Shown here: positions 12,617-17,424 of the stretch, in pieces
Layout: each line of letters begins with the position of its first letter
Position numbering within the stretch: the stretch's first letter is position 1
Source: CAYNYM01 sp049366815
GTDB taxonomy: Bacteria > Desulfobacterota > DSM-4660 > Desulfatiglandales > HGW-15
Length of the DNA: 17,424 nt
Assembly: GCA_049366815.1 (NCBI GenBank)
Contig: JBMNCO010000058.1
Coordinates: 1-17,424 of the forward strand
Direction: 5' to 3'
Program-made: the position numbers and the translations under genes
The notes under the pieces: generated by a model
The model's database searches: none
What the model was told of the DNA's origin: nothing
Seen by the model: the letters and a program-made list of their open reading frames with translations, nothing else

Positions 12617-13459
12617 TTAGAGTAAACGGTCTTGTCTTTCGGCAAGAAGCCGAAGACGACTGATCCGCTCTTCGGCGGGCGGATGCGTTGAAAAGAGCCT
12701 TTGCAGACCGCCGAAAAAGGGGTTCATGATGAACATGTGGGAATGTGCCGGGTTCCCGTGTGTGAGAGGCACGGCCTGGACACCCCGGTGGAGTTTTCCC
12801 AGGGCGTTCGCAAGCGCCAGGGGCTTTCCGCTTATCTCGGCCCCTCCTTCATCTGCTGCATATTCCCTCACACGGGAGACAGCCATGCGTATCAACATGG
12901 CGCCGAGGGGGGCCCCGATCAATATGAGCAGTGTGCCCAGGGGATTTCCCCGCCGATTCTGACTTCCGACACCAAAGCGGGCGAACTGTCCGAGCATGGC
13001 GATAGCTCCTGCAAACGTGGCGGCGATAGTGCCCGTGAGTATGTCACGGTGCTTTACATGAGCCAGTTCATGCGCCATGACCCCTGAGAGCTCGTCATCA
13101 TCAAGGATTCTCAGTAACCCCTCTGTCGCGGCGACGGCCGCGTGTTCCGGATTTCGGCCGGTTGCAAATGCGTTTGGATTTTGTTCCGGTACGACAAAGA
13201 CCTTGGGCATCGGCAAACCGGCCTTTTGAGCCAATCCGGCGACAATCCCATACAGGCGCGACTGATCCTCCGGGCCGACCTGGGAGGCCGCGTAGCGCTT
13301 GAGGATCATCTTGTCGCTGAACCAGTAGGAGAAAAAGTTCATTGCAGCGGCAACGACAAAGGCCATGAAGGCCCCTTCGCTCCCTCCCACGGCACCACCA
13401 ATGACAACAAAGAGAATGGTCAGCAATACCATCAGAAAAAACGTACGGGTCCTGTTCAT
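12617..13459 (-). CDS. htpX: Membrane zinc metalloprotease HtpX
   Basis: The 280-residue inner-membrane protease has two N-terminal hydrophobic helices (about 5-50), the zinc motif H130-E131-L-A-H134 (MAHELAHVKHRD), two more hydrophobic segments (about 143-163 and 172-197), and the third ligand in SRVREYAADEGGAE (E199). HtpX degrades misfolded membrane proteins together with FtsH. The length is close to E. coli HtpX (293). I chose the ATG at 13459 because GGAGG lies 8 bases before it; an upstream in-frame ATG at 13483 has no such site. The C-terminal FSTHPPAEERISRL is the family's typical end. It lies downstream of the TM-helix-repeat gene and upstream of kbp. Confidence 0.95.
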   Translation of the reverse strand: MNRTRTFFLMVLLTILFVVIGGAVGGSEGAFMAFVVAAAMNFFSYWFSDKMILKRYAASQVGPEDQSRLYGIVAGLAQKAGLPMPKVFVVPEQNPNAFATGRNPEHAAVAATEGLLRILDDDELSGVMAHELAHVKHRDILTGTIAATFAGAIAMLGQFARFGVGSQNRRGNPLGTLLILIGAPLGAMLIRMAVSRVREYAADEGGAEISGKPLALANALGKLHRGVQAVPLTHGNPAHSHMFIMNPFFGGLQRLFSTHPPAEERISRLRLLAERQDRLL

Positions 13460-13552
13460 AGCCCCTTCCTCCGTCTCCTTCATCCATGACCGATAGGCCC
13501 GGCAAAACCGCTTTCATGGCTGACAAATGAGCGGCCTTCCGCATTCAGTTCA

Positions 13553-13574
13553 AAGGCCCCTCCTTCAGGGCCTT
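13553..13574 (-). terminator. Candidate terminator of the TM-helix-repeat gene
   Basis: AAGGCCC and GGGCCTT pair in a perfect 7-bp stem around 8 bases, 9 bases past the stop codon. TTT follows on the minus strand, so the T-run is short. It would separate the channel-like gene from htpX. Confidence 0.4.
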
Positions 13575-13582
13575 CTACAAGA

Positions 13583-15058
13583 TCATTCAGGCCTTTTTGA
13601 CCCGGTCCACTCTTCCAGTTTTCGGGCGGCGATATTGCGGCCGCCGATCCCGAATGCAATGGCGGCGGCCACGGCTATGGCGCCCAGTATCAACCCGAAG
13701 GCCAGGTCGATGATCTCGTTTGCCAGACCCATGTGGCGAATGGCGATAGACCCGCTCAAGACAATGATGGCCACGCGGACCACGCTCGACAGGAGACCCG
13801 CCTGGGCCGTGCCGGTCACCTGCACCGCCTTGGCGGCCAGGTTGGCCAGGTACAGGCCGACGCCCACAATGATCACGCCCAGGAGTATGCGCCCGCCAAA
13901 AACCGTCAGCTCCGCGGTCAGATCCGAGAGGGCCTCAAATCCCAGCAGGTTGGATGCCTCGAAAACCGCAAAAAGGATGACCGCCACCATCACCAGGTAT
14001 CCTACAAATTCCGAGGGTGTTCGTTTGCCCGGTTCCTGTGTCTTACCGATCCCCAGACGAACGAGAATGGAATTAAAACCGAGGCCGGTCAGGAGTTCCG
14101 CAGTGAGCCTTGAAACAATCTTTCCCACGCCATAGGCCACACCCAGGACCAACAGGGCTGCAAAAATCTGCGGCAGTGCTCCCAGTATCATGGTCAACAT
14201 GGCACTGGCCGGTTGCGTTATGGCCTCCAGGGCCAGCGCGTTGAGGGCCGAGATCAGAACCGGGATGAGAATGAGGATAAACGCGACAAGGGATATGGTT
14301 TTGGACAGGGAAGGGATTCCGATCTTTTCACTGAAGTGGTCCACACCGGCCGCAGCCAGGAGGCTTGAAAGGATTTGTCGCAGGATTCGGGCTACAAACC
14401 ATCCGGTGAAACCGATGACCCCCGCGGCGAAGATGTTGGGCAGAAAGGAAAGCAGTTTATCCAGCATGGTCTGCACCGGTTGAAGCAGACCACCGAGATT
14501 CAGAGCGCCCAGTATTGCCGGTAAAAACATCAAAAAGACAAGCCAGTACAGCACATCGCCAAAGGCCTTTGTCAGGGGAAAATCTCTCTTCTCGCCGGAC
14601 CCCGAGACCTTACTGCCCAGCCGTTCATCCAGTTTTCCGGCCGTCATGGCGCGTGTCGCCACAAAACGCACCACACTGGCCATGACCCAGGCAATCAGCA
14701 AAAGGATTCCTGCACCGATGATCTGGGGAAGATACTCCATCAGTTTGGTCAGAAAGCGGTTCAGGGGCTCTGTCACGATCGTCAGTTTCATGACCTGAAA
14801 AAAGGCGATCAGGACAATGACCATAATCAGCCAGAAGGCAAATCTTCCAAGTCCCTCAGATATATCCGTCGGTTTGTCGCCCTTGCCGATCCACGCCCCC
14901 AGCCGGTCGTCAATGGTGGTGCGGCTGAAAAGGCCTCGAACCGCCTTTGAAACAAGCAGGGCGATCAGCCATCCGATGACCAGTACCGCAATGGCTCCGA
15001 TTAGATTGGGGATGTAACCCGCCATTGTGCCAAAAATCTGATTCATTGTTTCTTGCAT
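13583..15058 (-). CDS. TM-helix-repeat membrane protein, mechanosensitive-channel related
   Basis: The 491-residue protein is built of at least four repeats of the 'conserved TM helix' unit (PF05552). They start at about residues 14 (YIPNLIGAIAVLVIGWLIA), 109 (YLPQIIGAGILLLIAWVMA), 205 (FLPNIFAAGVIGFTGWFVA) and 295 (LPQIFAALLVLGVAYGVG), with a weaker fifth at 387. Each is followed by a short basic-acidic linker such as TIDDRLG or KLDERLG. The C-terminus has AIAFGIGGRNIAARKLEEW, the glycine-rich helix typical of this group. No MscS beta-barrel domain is visible. Relatives are annotated as mechanosensitive ion channels or CmpX-like proteins; gating has not been shown for most. AAAGGA precedes the ATG. 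Upstream is the peptidoglycan-binding lipoprotein, across a 250-base gap with repeats. Confidence 0.85.
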   Translation of the reverse strand: MQETMNQIFGTMAGYIPNLIGAIAVLVIGWLIALLVSKAVRGLFSRTTIDDRLGAWIGKGDKPTDISEGLGRFAFWLIMVIVLIAFFQVMKLTIVTEPLNRFLTKLMEYLPQIIGAGILLLIAWVMASVVRFVATRAMTAGKLDERLGSKVSGSGEKRDFPLTKAFGDVLYWLVFLMFLPAILGALNLGGLLQPVQTMLDKLLSFLPNIFAAGVIGFTGWFVARILRQILSSLLAAAGVDHFSEKIGIPSLSKTISLVAFILILIPVLISALNALALEAITQPASAMLTMILGALPQIFAALLVLGVAYGVGKIVSRLTAELLTGLGFNSILVRLGIGKTQEPGKRTPSEFVGYLVMVAVILFAVFEASNLLGFEALSDLTAELTVFGGRILLGVIIVGVGLYLANLAAKAVQVTGTAQAGLLSSVVRVAIIVLSGSIAIRHMGLANEIIDLAFGLILGAIAVAAAIAFGIGGRNIAARKLEEWTGSKRPE

Positions 15059-15125
15059 GTTCCTATCCTTTCGATTTGCTGGAAGTTCAGGCCTTCAAAA
15101 GAGCCCTGCAATTTGGGACATGAAA

Positions 15126-15161
15126 ATCTCTTTTCAAAAATGAAGGGCCGTGGGAAAGACT
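15126..15161 (+). repeat. Dispersed repeat C, inner-arm copy
   Basis: TCTCTTTTCAAAAATGAAGG and then GGCCGTGGGAAAGACT match the inverse of 9370-9405 at 32 of 36 bases. About 20 bases on, AAGATTCCCGTGGCCCC (15184-15200) is a second, inverted copy of the GGGGCCATGGGAATCTT core, so the pair can form a hairpin. Confidence 0.7.
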
Positions 15162-15204
15162 TCCACATTTGTCTTTTCTGTAAAAGATTCCCGTGGCCCC
15201 TCTT

Positions 15205-15247
15205 GCAATAGGGTGGTCTTGAAACAGCCAAAGTGACACCCTATTGC
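15205..15247. repeat. 11-bp perfect inverted repeat upstream of the channel-like gene
   Basis: GCAATAGGGTG (15205-15215) and CACCCTATTGC (15237-15247) pair perfectly around 21 bases. It lies between the lipoprotein stop at 15310 and the start of the TM-helix-repeat gene at 15058. It may end the lipoprotein transcript or bind a regulator; no clear T-run follows. Confidence 0.5.
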
Positions 15248-15309
15248 GCCGTATCAGCCTTGTTTCCAGTGGGTGAAGACGAACGGTGGAAACATTCTTC
15301 AAACCATGA

Positions 15310-16464
15310 CTACCGCGGGGCAATCCCCAGGCTTTTCATGGTTTCGTAAGTCAGGGCGCCCACAGCGAGCCCTTTTTGCTTCTGATACGCCTTCATGGCA
15401 GCCTGGGTCCGGGATCCGATGATTCCGTCGACAGGTCCAGGGTCGTGTCCCGCCCTTGACAGGGCGGCTTGAAATCTCTTTATGAAATCAGGGGATGCAT
15501 TGGTTTCACACAGGATCTCCCGCCATTCCATCCTCCCGTCCGTGACCTGTTCGGTCTTTGTGACGGTCTGGTATTCAGCGGGGATCGGGATCTTTCTCTC
15601 CTGGGGGGGTGAAACCATTTTCTTGACCTTCACGGTCTTGTAAGCAGCAGGAATCTCTATGGTTCGGGTGGTCGGGGGCTTAACCATCACCCGCTTTTTC
15701 ACCGTCTCATATTCCGCCGGTATAGGTATCTCGCGTGTACTTGGGGGGCTCACCATGACATTTTTCCTGACGGTTTTATAAACGGCGGGGACCTCCACGA
15801 GGCACATGATTTCACCCGTTGCACCGTCGATCTTCTCAATGGGGCCGCGACCCTTTTTCCACACCGTCTCCGCAGGCTTTACCAGAATCTCCTCTTCCTG
15901 CCATTCATACCTGGCCGGGATTTCTTCCTTCCTGGAGGAGGCCTCTTTAACGAGAACCGTCTCTTCAACCCATTCATACTGGGCCGGCACCATCTCCAGT
16001 TTCTGTGCGGCCGCGCTGACGAGCACCTGCTCCTCCACCCATTCGTATTTCGCAGGGATGACCTCGACCCGTTCGGAGGCTCCTCGTTTCAGCATGGTTT
16101 CCGTAATTGTCCTGTAGGTGGGGGGGATGAAAACCCTGGCGTAGCACTCTCCCGGTTTGGCGTTGGGAGGCAGCAACATCCCTTCACCTGCGGGGGCCGG
16201 TGCCTTTGCCATGGCGTCCCGAGCCTGCCTGGCCTTCATCTCCGCTTCGGCCACCGCCTTGGCCTGTTGATCCATTTTCCTCTCATAATCCGCCAGGGCC
16301 GCCTCTTTTTGCTTGTTGCTGGATGCAAGCTGCTTTATTTCACTGTCCTTCTGGGCCAATTGGTGCTGCAGCTGACCCACATCCGTGGCGGGGGGCTTGT
16401 GTGCGCAGCCAAAAAAGACGAGTAATGCGCCTAAACTGAAAAAAACCATGATTCTCTTTACCAT
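15310..16464 (-). CDS. Repeat-rich lipoprotein with C-terminal peptidoglycan-binding domain
   Basis: The 384-residue protein starts with a lipoprotein signal (lipobox VFFGC, Cys20). Then comes a coiled coil at about 28-86 (QLQHQLAQKDSEIKQLASSN...), an Ala/Pro linker, and from 102 KPGECYARV. Eight roughly 23-residue units follow, each with an I/V-P-A/P-x-Y core: 113, 136, 159, 182, 225, 248, 271 and 294. A 19-residue insert interrupts the series after unit 4. The C-terminus (about 326-380, FIKRFQAALSRAGHDPGPVD then GIIGSRTQAAMKAYQKQKGL) is a PG_binding_1 domain. The build is that of an envelope protein tethered to a membrane and to the cell wall. Family relatives with the KPGECYARV start are uncharacterised. 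AGGAGG lies eight bases before the ATG, 47 bases after the preceding gene. Confidence 0.88.
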   Translation of the reverse strand: MVKRIMVFFSLGALLVFFGCAHKPPATDVGQLQHQLAQKDSEIKQLASSNKQKEAALADYERKMDQQAKAVAEAEMKARQARDAMAKAPAPAGEGMLLPPNAKPGECYARVFIPPTYRTITETMLKRGASERVEVIPAKYEWVEEQVLVSAAAQKLEMVPAQYEWVEETVLVKEASSRKEEIPARYEWQEEEILVKPAETVWKKGRGPIEKIDGATGEIMCLVEVPAVYKTVRKNVMVSPPSTREIPIPAEYETVKKRVMVKPPTTRTIEIPAAYKTVKVKKMVSPPQERKIPIPAEYQTVTKTEQVTDGRMEWREILCETNASPDFIKRFQAALSRAGHDPGPVDGIIGSRTQAAMKAYQKQKGLAVGALTYETMKSLGIAPR

Positions 16465-16511
16465 TTCGTTTCCTCCTGTGATAGATTTGATGTGTGCGGA
16501 CTCTTTTCTGC

Positions 16512-16835
16512 CTATACCGAGTCCATGCTGTGTAATCTCAGATCACTTTCTCCCCTGCGGAGCGGATTAAATTTGACCTCCGCCTCCGCGCACAGGGTCC
16601 TCAGTGCCCCGAGCAGGATCCTGAAACCCTCTTTCCTGAAATATCTCTGCAGGTCCTCATCCGTCCCCCACTCGTCGATGACGAGGAACCGGTTTGGTTC
16701 TAGCCTGTACTCATACACCTGCGATCCGCGCATTCCTTGTTCCGTGAGGCGGTCCTTTTGCAGGGAGCGCATGGCATCGAGAAATTCGGCCCGCTTTTCC
16801 GACCTCACCTTTGCGACGACCGTCATACGCACCAT
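16512..16835 (-). CDS. Antibiotic-biosynthesis-monooxygenase (ABM)-like small protein
   Basis: The 107-residue protein has the dimeric alpha/beta-barrel ABM pattern: MVRMTVVAKVRSEKRAEFLD, then GSQVYEYRLEPNRFLVIDEW and a helix TDEDLQRYFRKEGFRILLGA. Characterised ABM members (for example YgiN, ActVA-Orf6) act on quinones or aromatic substrates without cofactor, but most are untested. I chose the ATG at 16835 since GGAGG lies eight bases upstream; an ATG at 16850 would overlap it. The final 20 residues (Arg/Asp-rich) are beyond the usual domain. It is the first gene of the envelope cluster, with a sigma-54-like promoter 50 bases upstream. Confidence 0.78.
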   Translation of the reverse strand: MVRMTVVAKVRSEKRAEFLDAMRSLQKDRLTEQGMRGSQVYEYRLEPNRFLVIDEWGTDEDLQRYFRKEGFRILLGALRTLCAEAEVKFNPLRRGESDLRLHSMDSV

Positions 16836-16884
16836 AAAACATTCCTCCACCAGGCCATGAACGGCACCTATTTCATAGAGGTTA

Positions 16885-16899
16885 GCAACATCGATGCCG
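16885..16899 (-). promoter_or_regulatory. Candidate sigma-54 promoter upstream of the ABM-like gene
   Basis: On the minus strand CGGCAT-CGATG-TTGC resembles TGGCAC-N5-TTGC with two mismatches in the -24 box. The invariant GG and GC are exactly 10 bases apart. Transcription would begin near 16873, about 38 bases before the ATG at 16835. Confidence 0.5.
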
Positions 16900-16995
16900 G
16901 TGAAAGGAGAGAGGGAATGATCTCTCTAAGAGGTTGATTTTATTTATTTATATAATGGAAAGGCAGACTTCATCCGGACGAATTGGTGATGGCTT

Positions 16996-17037
16996 GACCC
17001 GTGGTATCCCGCGGATTTCACGGGATGTCACGGGGTC
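16996..17037. promoter_or_regulatory. 42-bp two-part dyad upstream of the envelope cluster
   Basis: GACCCGTG pairs with CACGGGGTC (one bulged G), and inside it ATCCCG pairs with CGGGAT, separated by GT on both sides, with a loop of 9 bases. Its centre is about 143 bases upstream of the predicted start at 16873, the range for an enhancer. It could also be the terminator hairpin of a gene to the right, but no T-run follows. Confidence 0.4.
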
Positions 17038-17424
17038 TGTCTTATGAAACGGGAACGGGCTGTGGGGTCCTGACAGGGTGGTGCCCTTGAGGAAAGGCCC
17101 TGCAAAGGTCAGATGGGCAGATCGCTTCCCGTGGGGCCCGGGCGTTTCAAATGCCTCCGGGCCGCTTACGGCAGACCGCACATCATGCCATCACCCCTGA
17201 ACCTGCGTTTTACGGCGGAGGTGACGAGGGCATGGGCACGGTTTAAGGGGCCTGAAATGAGGGAGGAAGGCACGGGATGGGTGAACATGGCGGTGATGGT
17301 CGACAAGGTCTGCACCACGCCGAAAAAAACACCCCGTTGTTTGCGTCCATTACTGGGAACCGGGTGAGCCGGAAAACCCGACCTCCGGCAGCTCCCTTTG
17401 GGTTGCCAGGTCAAAGGAAAAATA
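17038..17424. other. 387-base stretch without a recognised gene
   Basis: Two short open frames on the minus strand (about 77 and 82 codons) and one on the plus strand overlap each other, have no good ribosome binding sites and match no family I know. Base composition is not clearly different from the neighbours. The right edge may cut an upstream gene that I cannot recognise. Confidence 0.35.

Noticed and set aside
17166..17414. 82-codon minus-strand frame at the right edge
   Set aside because: It has no ribosome binding site and no recognisable family, and it overlaps another frame of equal quality.

Overview
The window carries 16 recognisable intact protein genes, all on the minus strand, plus a clipped gene start and two gene remnants at the left edge. 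It reads like a chromosomal segment of an anaerobic or microaerobic deltaproteobacterium (Desulfobacterota-like). This is inferred from a selenocysteine peroxiredoxin, a PAS-type sigma-54 activator with a cysteine-rich PAS domain, the NifX-like/DUF5320/radical-SAM gene set, and intergenic gaps full of small repeats. No rRNA, tRNA or CRISPR array was seen, and the taxon cannot be fixed from sequence alone.

Left module (1-5400, metals and cofactors). Going against the coordinates: a ZIP metal transporter; a CDF cation-efflux protein fused to a NifX-like domain; a sigma-54 enhancer-binding protein; a stand-alone NifX-like protein; and a TYW1-like radical SAM protein. Then come a truncated NifX-like gene, the C-terminal tail of a DUF5320-like gene, and the first codons of a further gene. 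Between the activator and the NifX-like gene lie a GG-N10-GC sigma-54 promoter and two identically built dyads (GTCGC-N6-GCGAC) spaced 32 bp apart. I read these as the activator's own binding sites.

Middle (5400-10650, repeat-rich). A CPA2-type K+/H+ antiporter, a peroxiredoxin whose peroxidatic residue is an in-frame UGA followed by a SECIS-like hairpin, and a LEA-like lipoprotein are separated by non-coding elements. These include two full copies and one fragment of a MITE-like element carrying a 7-bp tandem array (10 versus 21 units; one copy has a perfect 8-bp target duplication), two short hairpin repeats, and a family of GGGGCCATGGGAATCT-type repeats. One pair of the last family forms a 211-bp nested foldback.

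Right module (10650-16850, cell envelope and stress). An antibiotic-biosynthesis-monooxygenase-like protein, a lipoprotein with eight roughly 23-residue repeats and a peptidoglycan-binding domain, a TM-helix-repeat protein related to mechanosensitive channels, HtpX protease, a Kbp-like BON-LysM protein, a DUF533/TerB-like protein and a DUF4332 helix-hairpin-helix protein. A second sigma-54-like promoter and a 42-bp dyad lie upstream of the first gene, so this module may also depend on sigma-54. The last roughly 390 bases hold nothing I recognise.
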